Part shown: in pieces, positions 21,600 through 30,299 of the stretch
How positions within the stretch are numbered: position 1 is the stretch's first letter
Layout: each line of letters begins with the position of its first letter
Assembly: GCF_004359215.1 (NCBI RefSeq)
Contig: NW_027152030.1
Coordinates: 449,198 to 513,197 of the forward strand
From: Bremia lactucae
Lineage: Eukaryota; Oomycota; Peronosporomycetes; Peronosporales; Peronosporaceae
DNA: 64,000 nt
Direction: 5' to 3'
Position numbers and translations under genes: made by a program
The notes under the pieces: model-generated
Databases searched by the model: none
What the model was told of the DNA's origin: nothing
The model's input: only the letters and a program-made list of their open reading frames with translations

Positions 21600-22295
21600 A
21601 ACGGCAATCTGTAGCGTAGTGGTCGACCTTGCCACAATTGAAACACGCTCCTGACGGTCTTTTAGCACGCCGTTCTTGCTGTTTCTTCGGGTGCTGCTTG
21701 CCGTTTCACTTGCCTGTATAGAAAGCCGTTGCTTCTTCTACCCGAGCCGTGTCCTTGTGCCGCACTTCCTTAGCAATCAACTTGCTCACGAGGTCGCTGA
21801 GCTTAAATCTTGACACCGACATGTGAAATGCCTGCACAAAGCTCTCGTAGCTGGTTGCAGGTAGACTCCTCAGCATCACCACACATACATACTCTTAACT
21901 TGGCCCACAGATAGCGCTATTCATTTTCATGACTAGATCTTCAAGCTCTGTCACGTGAACACTGATGCTTGAAGCTGTATACTTGAACGACGCATACTTT
22001 TCCTTTTCCAAAATCGATTTGCCATGTCCAATGTGCGATAAAACTTCGCCAGCCTTCCCCACGCCTCTCTCGCCATCGTCGCGTCGATAATGTGCATCGA
22101 CTGCGCATCACTTAGATTTAGCGCGATCGCAACGTGCGCTTGCTGCTCCTTTACTGCATTTGGAGCGTCTACACCGGAGAAAGCTCCCCACAATCCCTTA
22201 AGCATGAGGTATATCTTCATCCTGTAGCTCCATAGCACGAAGTTTAAGCCGTCAAAACACTTAACCTTAAAACCGGAGTCGTTTTTTGGGCTCAT
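21600..22295 (-). pseudogene. Copia gag with CCHC zinc knuckle
   Basis: The open N-terminal part (21951-22295) starts MSPKNDSGFKVKCFDG, with WSYRMKIYLMLKGLW and a DATMAREAWGRL helix region typical of Copia UBN2-type gag. After a frame change, minus-strand CFNCGKVDHYATDC at about 21615-21660 is a CX2CX4HX4C zinc knuckle that would bind RNA. The start codon lies only 5 nt from the 5' LTR edge. Confidence 0.85.
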
Positions 22296-22299
22296 AATC

Positions 22300-22726
22300 T
22301 GTTAAATTACGTTACGCTTTGAGTTTGAAGATGAGCTTACAGTCGAGATTGCAAACGGAAAGTAAGTTATATTTTGAGTTTATCTCGATCCTACTGACAA
22401 CCCTATTATACCGTTAGCTTTGTCCTACCGTTAGCTCTCTCCTATCGTTCGCTGCGCCCCTTTTCCCACAAATGTGGGCCACCATAAAATGAGGGACGTC
22501 ACTGTCTGGCAGTACAGTGCTGGTGGACCCCAAACACCAGTTCTTAAAGGTCTTACGTTTTGTCGTTGCCGGGTATCGAACCGCTGATATGTGGGATGGT
22601 ACTGCCATGAATCACCAGACTGAGCCACAGCGCATGATATTCTTTCATACTATCTCTCCGTATATTTTTTTTGTACGATCCGTTGCTGTATTACCCCTAT
22701 ACACGCATATGCATATAACGTAAACA
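22300..22726 (-). repeat. Copia 5' LTR
   Basis: 427 bp, beginning TGTTAAATTACG and ending CGTAAACA on the plus strand, i.e. short inverted termini around TG...CA. Homologous to 17842-18269. It contains the better preserved tRNA-like box pair. Confidence 0.88.
22566..22638 (-). other. tRNA-like A-box/B-box segment inside the Copia 5' LTR
   Basis: Minus strand: GTGGCTCAGTCTGG matches the A-box consensus and, about 35 nt later, GGTTCGATACC matches the B-box. The stems do not fold into a real tRNA. It could be a captured SINE head, a Pol III promoter remnant, or chance similarity retained in both LTRs. Confidence 0.45.
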
Positions 22727-22797
22727 GCCGTGGCTGAGTGAACGAGCTGACTTACCAGTTGCAGATACTTTGTCAAGGTTTGAACTGTCCACCCGAG

Positions 22798-22873
22798 AGT
22801 AGTGTAGATAGGCTAATGTTTATTTCGTGTAATCTCAGGCTGTATATTGCGGGTTCAGGTCCCGCTCCGACCA
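22798..22873 (+). other. tRNA-like remnant (A-box, B-box and perfect T-arm)
   Basis: TAGTGTAGATAGG (22800-22812) resembles an A-box, and GCGGGTTCAGGTCCCGC (22849-22865) forms a perfect T-arm with a B-box, followed by TCCGACCA. No matching 5' acceptor strand was found, so it is a decayed tRNA or SINE head. It lies 74 bp right of the Copia LTR. Confidence 0.4.
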
Positions 22874-23100
22874 AAAATCTAAAACGCTGAAAGTGCTTGC
22901 TGGATTGCGTGGAAGCTGCATTTGGGCCAAATGGGTGAATGCGAGGTCTTGGTTTGATCCGCGCAAGATCGGAGATGAGGGTTGGAGGGATACCGTCACT
23001 CGCAATTCCAGAAGTTGTAGTCAAGGAACAGTGAAGTTGAGACGGTAGATATAGAAATCAGACATATTCAAATTTGCAGCGAAGAACTTAAGTAAGAACC

Positions 23101-23490
23101 ATGGCTGCGCTGGGTTGCATCGTAGGTACACATGGTGTACGAGCAGACCCAGACAAGCTAAAATTAGTAAAGGAATGGCCAATCCCACAGCATGTGAATG
23201 ATTTGCGCCAATTCATAGGACTCGCTAAGTACTTGCAAATATATAGCAAAAATTGTGCTGAGCAAACTAAACCATTCCCTAGTCTCCTTAAGAAGGACGC
23301 AGAATGGGTTTGGTTTAAAGAACAAGATGATTAGCGCACATCAGTGAAGCAATCTCTTGTAAAGGCACCGGTCTTAGCATTGCCAGACGCGGATAAACCC
23401 TTAAGCGTCGTCTGCGACGCAAGTAATTTTGGAATCGGCAGCGCGGTCATGCAGAAGGATGACGACGGTAGAGAAGCAGCAGGACGGACC
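23101..23490 (+). pseudogene. Ty3/Gypsy RT thumb and RNase H fragment
   Basis: The open frame 23101-23334 reads LGCIVGTHGVRADPDKLK, LRQFIGLAKYLQIYSKN and PFPSLLKKDAEWVW, the classic end of a Gypsy RT and its connection. After one stop the same frame continues with SVKQSLVKAPVLALPD and VVCDASNFGIGSAVMQ, the start of Gypsy RNase H with its catalytic Asp. No integrase, gag or LTR follows; an isolated 5'- and 3'-truncated fragment. Confidence 0.9.
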
Positions 23491-23504
23491 TGAAAAGGTC
23501 AAAG

Positions 23505-24345
23505 CAACCCGTGCGAATGCGACGGCGTGAGAAAAGATGTTCCAATAAGCGTACCACCCCGGGAGACGAAGAGGATCGTGAGCTTCGTGTCATTTATTCT
23601 GGGGAGAGCAGCGATGGAGAAGAGCTATTCACGCAGCATGTCAGCGGGGAGAAGCTTCGAGTGAGATTACTGGCGGCAGGAGGACCGCTGTCAGTGTCGA
23701 AGTCGGCCGATGGGGCGGTATTGTTAATAAGCTCTTTACGGGATGGCGTGGGCGCTGAGGACGGATCATCGGTTGGGTCTATGGTGTGTCAAATGGGTGT
23801 CATAGAGGCTTCGATTCGATCATGTAATGAGCGATCTCGGTTAGAAGTATGGGTTTGATTGGTGCTAAAGCAGAATCCGGCAAGGAACAGACGCTCATGG
23901 TGGAAAAGCAGAATCTCGGCGTCGAGTGAAGAGGAGACGAAAGCAGAGAGGCACAGTAGCCGGAGACCCACGAGGATGCTATTGAGGAAGCGGCGCGTTC
24001 GATCGAGGAACTGTAAAAATTGGAGCAGTAGAAAGCCACAAAATGGTGCTTTGTGGCGAATAGCCTCATGCTAGAACGTGTAGGAAGCCATTACTGTGTT
24101 CGAAACATGTCGAACTCGGCCGAAATCCAAAAACGTGTAGCAGGAACGCCTCGAGATTTAAAATCCACTCAAATAGTGAAACAAATTTGTTTTAGGATGC
24201 AAAAATTGAAGCAGTAGAAAATCACAATGCGACGCGTGCGGCTGAAAAGCGCCCGTTAGCGACGTGTGGGAAGACAATACTGCGTCCAAACCAGGTCGAA
24301 CACGGCTCAAGGCTATAAAAAACGGTGTAGCCGATAGCAATTATA
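23505..24345 (+). pseudogene. Decayed coding-like region of unknown kind with an internal ~187-bp repeat
   Basis: An open frame at 23511-23858 (rich in Glu, Ser and Arg) abuts the Gypsy fragment and has no domain I recognise. In 24010-24140 and 24197-24330 two related stretches occur (shared phrases AAAAATTGNAGCAGTAGAAA and AACNCGGC...AAAAACG-GTGTAGC), a diverged tandem duplication. The plus-strand frames read like coding sequence broken by stops. Possibly the tail of a transposon. Confidence 0.35.
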
Positions 24346-25159
24346 AATCGATGCGGTTACTTAAATAGTAGGCACGCAGGCTGCATAAATTATTCTTTGT
24401 CCACTCATCTTAAGCCTTCCCGAAATCAAGCAACAAAATGACCCGACCTGCGCTTACTGGTTAATCTGCTTCATCCCTAGCTGAAGCAAGCTGGGGAAGC
24501 ATCATGGCAACCAACCTGAGCATTTTCCTGACACAAACAAATTCCTGCTGCGACCCTTCCAATAGCGTCGGCAGAACCCTCTGCAAGCGCATAGATGAAA
24601 ACTACATCAGTCGGTCGAGCACAGTGCTAATAACGCTGCGATCCAGGGTTTGAGGTATCGTGTGACCTTTTCGTTGGTAGACGAAAATTAAACGATCACT
24701 GAAGTAGATATATGAATTATGTAACGGGACACCCTGTGACATCACTGGCTAGTACTGCCCACCACAGATATGTCTGCCGCGACGAGGAGGGCGAGCACAA
24801 GAGTACTTACGGTAGCCGCCCTCAAGCATACTTGACTATCCAGAACCACCCTAAAAAGGAAAGCATGCGTTTAAAAAAGAAAATGTTTTTGCTTTAACGC
24901 GATATGACCTTCAGCAATCACAATGATGATTCGACACTCATTTGTATTTCCCTCGCGATAGGCCACTTTGTGCCGATAACCGAAAGATCTATACAAATGA
25001 CCTTGAGGAGCACTGCGTCCGCAGGAGAATAATTAAAGAGATCCAACATGAAATCCTCGCCGGGAACTCTCTTGCCTGTCGTGGCTGGTGTTTCCAGTTG
25101 CGCGTATTTCTAAATCCCGCGGCAAACACACTTTCGTAATAGTCAATAGCTTAACTATT
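24346..25159. other. No recognisable gene
   Basis: Short open frames on both strands (for example 24712-24897 and 24942-25139) have no domain, no family resemblance and no coherent neighbours. I see nothing else here. Confidence 0.4.
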
Positions 25160-25480
25160 ATTTGGCTTGTCCCTGGGTGACGTTTCATCTCCGCTCAACG
25201 CGTGGACGGTGGACGCTGGCAAGAGGGGCTTCTCAAAAACGGGCGGCGGTGCAGCCGTCGACTGTCCATCTCCTGGCCCGTGGGTGGCGCCGGGTTCTCC
25301 TTCCAAGTACGTCGCGACCCCCGGACCCAGGCGCTAGACTGTCGCTGGTGGAAAGCGTGGCCGGCGCTGTGGTGACTCCCCAGCTGTCTTCAGCTTATGC
25401 TGATCTGTTCTAAGCGACCCTCTTGGTCGAATTGCTTTCCGCGCCTCATTCACGTCGATCGTGACGGATCACGCGTTACC
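25160..25480. other. GC-rich island in AT-rich sequence
   Basis: About 320 bp are clearly richer in G and C than both flanks, with CpG-rich runs such as GGGCGGCGGTGCAGCCGTCG. An open frame 25162-25413 covers it but shows no domain. It ends in a palindromic stretch (CGTCGATCGTGACG, about 25453). Origin unknown. Confidence 0.5.
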
Positions 25481-25913
25481 ACTAGCTAACATGCAACTAT
25501 TCATGGACAGATCGCCTTATGTTGAATGTATCTACCAGTACAATGTGGAGGCAGGGTCATCATTGAATCTTATCCCTCCTAGAGACGCTAAAAAGAGGGA
25601 GGCACTACTATTGCTGTTAAGAACAGTTGGACACCTAAGTAATCCATGCACTGCTTTAGCTTGCACCTTTTCCATCTCAAGTAAAATGATGCATGTGTGT
25701 GTGACGTCTTTATTGCGCGTAGCTCAGGTAATGACTTTTCGCGTGCTAACTCGAATTTATTTAGGGCTTGCGGATACCGTCAGTAAAATACACTTTTCAA
25801 TCAGTTCACTTTTTAAACCTTATCTTAGCAATCTTTCAGGACTTTTTCGTTTGACCATCTCTGCTTACGCTCCCTATAACTTCTTCAAGAAAAAAGGTTG
25901 CCTGAGCTTTTAA

Positions 25914-26585
25914 TGAATTTTGAATTTGCTTTGGCTAAAATTCTTAACCGACTTCTAGGAATATTTAAGTTGCGCATTGTGCACCTCAGTCCCACGTGAC
26001 AATGGTTAATATCATCCCCATTTTACCCCCCCCTCCATTCTCTATTTTCAGAAAAACATGTCCCGAAAGCACAGAAACTAAATTGATCCCATCGAATCAA
26101 TTTTAGCCCGTTTTTGATCGCAAGCACGTCCATCTTGGAGTATACTTCGCTTATCTTCTCTACATTTTGTACTGATTTTTAGAGGAACGGTTAGGGTGAA
26201 TTAAATGTTAATGGTTGGAACAATTCAGCAAGCAAAATAATTCAAAGAGTGACAAGATAGTTACGAATACAAACCGATGTACAAATCTTATTTTAGATGG
26301 AAGGGTTAGATTAACAAATTGTATAAATCAGAGATGTAAAAGCGTTGCAAAGGAATACGACGGATGTGAGTCATAGAATTGGAAGAGTGGTTTTATAATG
26401 GCCCGAAGTAAACACTAATCAAATATATCACTGGCTTTCTATTGAAGGAAAAGTATTATCTCTTGGCTAATTTTTTGTGCATTCTTCCGGTGTGTCTGGT
26501 TCATCCATACATGTGAGTTCTACTTCCTCAATCTTCCCCCGTAAAATGCACCAATCGGCGCGCAATTTGTTACAGACATGAATTT
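25914..26585. other. AT-rich spacer beside the MULE relic
   Basis: No coding frame. A CCCACGTGAC motif and a C-run (25993-26035) weakly resemble the reverse complement of 29880-29960 on the far side of the MULE relic; this might be a terminal inverted repeat remnant but the match is too weak to call. An unrecognised 150-codon frame (25461-25913, GTG start) precedes it and is doubtful. Confidence 0.35.
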
Positions 26586-27283
26586 TCATTTCAAAGAGCT
26601 GTAGCCAGACCTTAGCTTGCGTTTGTGGTGTTTCGTCCAGTACGCACTGACTCCCGGCACTAATGCTCCAGGTTTCAACTTCAACGCAGTGAAATAATTT
26701 CCATTTACATGTTCGAGTATAATCGGTGGATTACTATTTATTACATCAAACATCGGTAGATAGGCTGAACATCCATCGGATTTGGAAAATACATGAAGTG
26801 GCCGATTAAATGCATTACTGATTAGATGACCGTGGCATGGCATCAACATCCAAAACATAAAAGGCATGTAAAGTATCCATCCCATTCAATGTTGTCTGGA
26901 AAAATATTAGCCATTATATCGGCATATTCCTCTCTCCCCATTCCTTGGTAAACTTCCTTATTGTTTCCAGTCAATTCTTGGTAGATTTTACTGCGCATTT
27001 GCTCGTATAACTTCTATGGATACCCAAGGCTGACAGCCAGCACTCGATATCCACAATTTTCATCAGTGGACCATGATGGAAAATGTGAATATCGAGTCAA
27101 TTCGGCCAAATAATCAAAGAGAAACTCATCAAAATGATCTCCGTAGACCCCACTTCGCAACGGGTTTGCCTGTCTCATGGTTTCTTCAGTGTGCTCATAG
27201 TATTTACTTTTTTCTTCTTCCTGATTAAATCTTACTGATTTGCTTTTAATTGCAAATTCATAGGATTTCCAACCAATGGGCAC
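26586..27283 (-). pseudogene. OTU-like cysteine protease domain, downstream of MULE transposase
   Basis: Minus-strand translation from 27283: a lead segment, then WSTDENCGYRVLAVSLGYP, which matches the OTU catalytic block (usually DGNCGFR) and keeps the Cys. One TAG at about 27014 interrupts the frame, after which KLYEQMRSKIYQEL and YADIMANIFPDNIEWDG continue the usual OTU order. The C-terminal block NGNYFTALKLKPG, 26586-26885, corresponds to the HF.AL block but has Tyr where the catalytic His is expected. OTU proteins remove ubiquitin; here the domain most likely belonged to a MULE transposon protein. Inactive by nonsense codon and probably by the His loss. Confidence 0.65.
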
Positions 27284-28141
27284 TTTATTCCGTCTGAACG
27301 GTGGCTAGATTGCCCACATGACCTACAATTTACGTTTGGCCTTTAAGCTGGGATTGGGCCTCAATTTTTAAAATCAAAAGGTTTCGCCGTATTGTAGCGT
27401 TCAGAATCTGCTTTTTAAAGCTAGGGAGGCCGCGTGCTCAGATTTTCATTGAGGGCTCAAGCATTTTAATTTCCAAAAGCCGCAGTATCTCACCTGCTAT
27501 GATATTTTGCTGTAATATATATTTTTTCATTGGTGCAGCAGCTGAGTCTCGAGAAACCCGCACATTGACGTCACCCTCAGCAATTATAAAATAATTATTG
27601 GCATATCCCAGATAAAACTGTATATTTAAAATGTCTACCAGTTGTCAAATTTCGCATGACGTCATGCATGCAAGGAATTCTTGTTGTAACTCGTGAGCAC
27701 CCAGTGCAAGTTTTCAATTTGTTGCTTGGTGCATTGGCAAGGTTGATCATCAATTGTTTTGCTTGAAGAATTTCTTCAAAAGCTCAATGTAATGCGAATT
27801 GCGAGAATTTGTGAATAACGCCATTAAAGAATTGATTTTCATGAAGCTTTGGATCTTAAGTTTTGTATCATGCTCATGCTTTGCCGCTGAACGGCTTGTT
27901 GAATTGCGTGGAATACTTTTTTATAAGCTGCCAGTTGTCCTTTAAATGAGGAACTTCCTTAACATTAAAGGTCACTTTCAGCAAATGCTGTCGTTGCAAT
28001 TCCAAAATGCACTGTCTTGCTTGTCCATGCTTAAAAAAATATATCAGTTATCAGTCAAATACACAATGGCTTTCTGAAACCCACAGCTTTGAATTTCTGA
28101 CCAAAACTTCTTAAAATCCTCCTCTGTTTTAGCATACAAAA
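27284..28141 (-). pseudogene. MULE relic, middle section
   Basis: The minus-strand reading from 28141 gives YAKTEEDFKKFWSEIQSC and AIVYLTDN, which match the MULE transposase region after the CxWH motif. The remainder to 27284 is frame-broken, with no further motif I can place before the OTU domain. Confidence 0.6.
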
Positions 28142-28673
28142 TTTAGGCGGGCACGTCGTAATGCGGCCACGCTCTACTTAGACACACACCCTAGCACAGC
28201 GAGGAAGCGGTTTAATAAGCTTCTCTTACGTGCAGTGAGGTAGTTGCGGTGAGCACGCTAGCGACCTCACCCGACGCACTAAGTACTCTGGTTAAGTGTC
28301 GTCACGGGAGCGGTAATTCGGCTCCTCGTGCGCAGTTACCAAGTAGGAAGTAGTTTTCAGACTGATTTATATTCAATCGTATTCAATAAAAATACCTATT
28401 TTTACCAATCAAAACGTCATCTCTACAGAGAACACTTAATATGTATTGCGAGCGCATCTTTCTAGATACCTCGCGTAACGGATGATGCTAGCCATCATCT
28501 TTCCTTATGTGAATGCACCCATGTGCATCACATACACAAGGGTTGGTCACAAATGTGAACCACACCCGAGTGCTGGCTCTATTACTATTATTTAGTAATT
28601 GACCATTCCCTTAAGTACACCAAGTGTACTTAACGAGGATTGTGTAACATTAGGGCAACAATAGCCCGTTACA
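28142..28673 (-). repeat. Solo LTR (family of LTR B/C) inserted in the MULE transposase
   Basis: The reverse complement aligns along its whole length with 38920-39461 and 50209-50727: TGTAACGGGC start, TGGTTCACATTTGTGACCA palindrome, GGTATCTAGAAAGATGC, CACGAGGAGCC hairpin and GTGGCCGCATTACGACGTGCCCGCC end. It lies exactly between two adjacent MULE transposase blocks. Flanking pentamers CAAAA (left) and CATAA (right) are a possible target duplication with one mismatch. No internal Gypsy sequence adjoins it, so it is a solo LTR. Confidence 0.9.
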
Positions 28674-29400
28674 CATAATTTCTCGCCAAATCTTTAGGAA
28701 ATTGTCCAAGGCATCCTTTTCAAAGAATTCTTGGCAATTATTCAACGTATTGTTTTCAATGTGCCAAGTACATATCAAGAAGATGCAGCTGGAAATGATT
28801 GTCGAGTTGCATTCTATATATAGCCGAAACTTGATCCATGGGAATAACTTGAGAGAATGGAATAGAAAATTGCGAGAATATCACTTAGTTGTTGCATAGC
28901 CCATGTATAGTCGTGAAATGTCTCCTTTATTGCGAACACAAACGCAATGTGGAAAGTCCCATTGTGAGCTGTAATGCCAGCAACACATAACGGAAGAAGG
29001 TCTAAATTGTGTCTTAAACGTCAATTTCATGACATTCACTGTGAAATAACGTTTTGCCAATGCGATTGATTCGGGCAAGGCAAAGAATAGATAGGCCACA
29101 TGGCCAGTAGGATCTGCTTCATACTTATGAGCGCATTTGTTAGCTTTCAGTTGGTGGGAAAGCTCGCATCGGAGTCCCTTGTTTAAAAAGAAATAAGAAT
29201 AGACCTTTGAATGTTGTAAACGTTCACTGTTGCAGTTAGCATTCCCAGTTGTTTGTGCAGATAACGGAGTAAAATTCTCGGGGGTCCACAAGCCGCAAAA
29301 GGTCTTCTGCATGCTCTCGAGCATCTGGAGATAGCATGCGGGATTTGAGGACTACAGCACCGTTGCTTAACCATAGTTGTGATTAGCACAAATGACCGAG
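28674..29400 (-). pseudogene. MULE (Mutator-like) transposase, N-terminal and core part
   Basis: Minus strand: NKGLRCELSHQLKANKC, then ADPTGHVAYLFFALPESIALAKRYF, which is the block just before the MULE transposase core. The first catalytic block, usually DCTYKT, reads MKLTFKT (Asp lost). In another frame the motif LICTWHIENNTLNNCQEFF (about 28730-28790), the C.WH zinc-like block of MULE transposases, follows, with ALDNFLKIWRE. After that the LTR interrupts the gene. Frame changes and stops show it is dead. Confidence 0.75.
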
Positions 29401-29534
29401 AGACCCCATTCGTTTGGATGAGCCACGCCTTTCACGCGAAGTGTTCAGCCAGTCCATTGCACTCGTGACTTTATGTCTGAAGTGATGACGGTGAACAATT
29501 TAAGCAACCAAACACTATTTCTCTTACGCTCAGA

Positions 29535-29870
29535 TCAAATAAGCGAAAGCATAACTCTGCCATTTGGCATGTTCCTCCAGATAATCATGTAGTTCAGTTC
29601 CAGTATCGAACAGTCTCTCATCAAGGTTGGCAAAACTGTCATTGTTAAAAAATGGTTAGACATGTTAAATAAAGAACAGACTGTTGATGAACTGTGGACT
29701 AGTGATAGAACAACGAAGCATTGCAACGGAAGGTCAAATAAGTAGCAAGAGAGAGGGAGAGTGGACAGGAGTGAAAAGGGGTTGTCATAACGAAGGGGTA
29801 TCATAATAACGGACGTCATAATATGGGGGCATCATAGCCCGTAATATAGGGCGGTATATGATAGAAAATA
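29535..29870. repeat. Short degenerate repeats upstream of the MULE relic
   Basis: In 29775-29860 the plus-strand motif TCATAA/TCATAG alternates with G-runs (GTCATAACGAAGGGG, TATCATAATAACGGAC, GTCATAATATGGGGG, CATCATAGCCCG), about 16-20 bp apart. This resembles subterminal repeats of DNA transposons, but no matching inverted copy at the other end was found. Confidence 0.4.
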
Positions 29871-29989
29871 TACCCCACTATCATTTCACCCTCACTTAGT
29901 CACGTGGGGTGGAATTAATAAGAAGGATGGTCACGTGGGTGTGTGGGGGGGGGTATTAACAGAACTGGGAAGGGGGTTGATTTTATTTA

Positions 29990-30299
29990 CGCCCTATATT
30001 CAAGCCAGTACATAGAATATCATTACGAAAGAATTTTAATGCTATTCCAGTTTACTTTTCTCCATACTGAATCCCTAGTATTGACCTCAAGCAGCTCTTA
30101 CCTACTAAAGGTCTAAAAAAGCTTTCGTATGGGGAAAAGTAAAACTGTATGATAGAGAAGTAGTTAAGAGGTCTTAGCTACTAGTAACCTTCCTCTGCAT
30201 TTTAGTGCACGTGAAGTGATCGAGGCGCTTCACCTCCACTGTAATCAGTGTAGGTTGACTAGTACTGTTGTCAGTACTAGCAAAATGTGCCCCGTTACA
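29990..30299 (-). repeat. LTR-like segment with perfect hairpin (low certainty)
   Basis: The right edge on the minus strand starts TGTAACGGGGCAC, close to the TGTAACGGGC start of the LTR A/B/C family. It contains a perfect 9-bp stem CTAGTACTG/CAGTACTAG with 4-nt loop (30259-30280) and a GTGAAG/CTTCAC pair (30209-30231). The left edge is undefined, so it may be a truncated LTR of a related family. Confidence 0.35.

Larger units (their letters stand above)
17842..22726 (-). mobile_element. Ty1/Copia retrotransposon with both LTRs, inactivated
   Basis: Minus-strand element: 5' LTR at 22300-22726, gag, protease, integrase, reverse transcriptase and RNase H in that order (the Copia order, integrase before RT), and 3' LTR at 17842-18269. 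The LTRs are clearly homologous but have many differences, indicating an old insertion. The coding region has several frameshifts and stops. A polypurine-like stretch AAGGGAGAG (minus strand, about 18297-18305) lies near the 3' LTR, so the 3' LTR may extend to 18296. No convincing target-site duplication was seen. Confidence 0.93.

Noticed and set aside
25461..25913. 150-codon open frame as a gene
   Set aside because: Non-ATG start, no domain, AT-rich context and no neighbour support; could be chance.
25985..29975. Terminal inverted repeats of the MULE around CCCACGTGAC motifs
   Set aside because: Only short motifs match, not a continuous inverted repeat, so the termini are not called.
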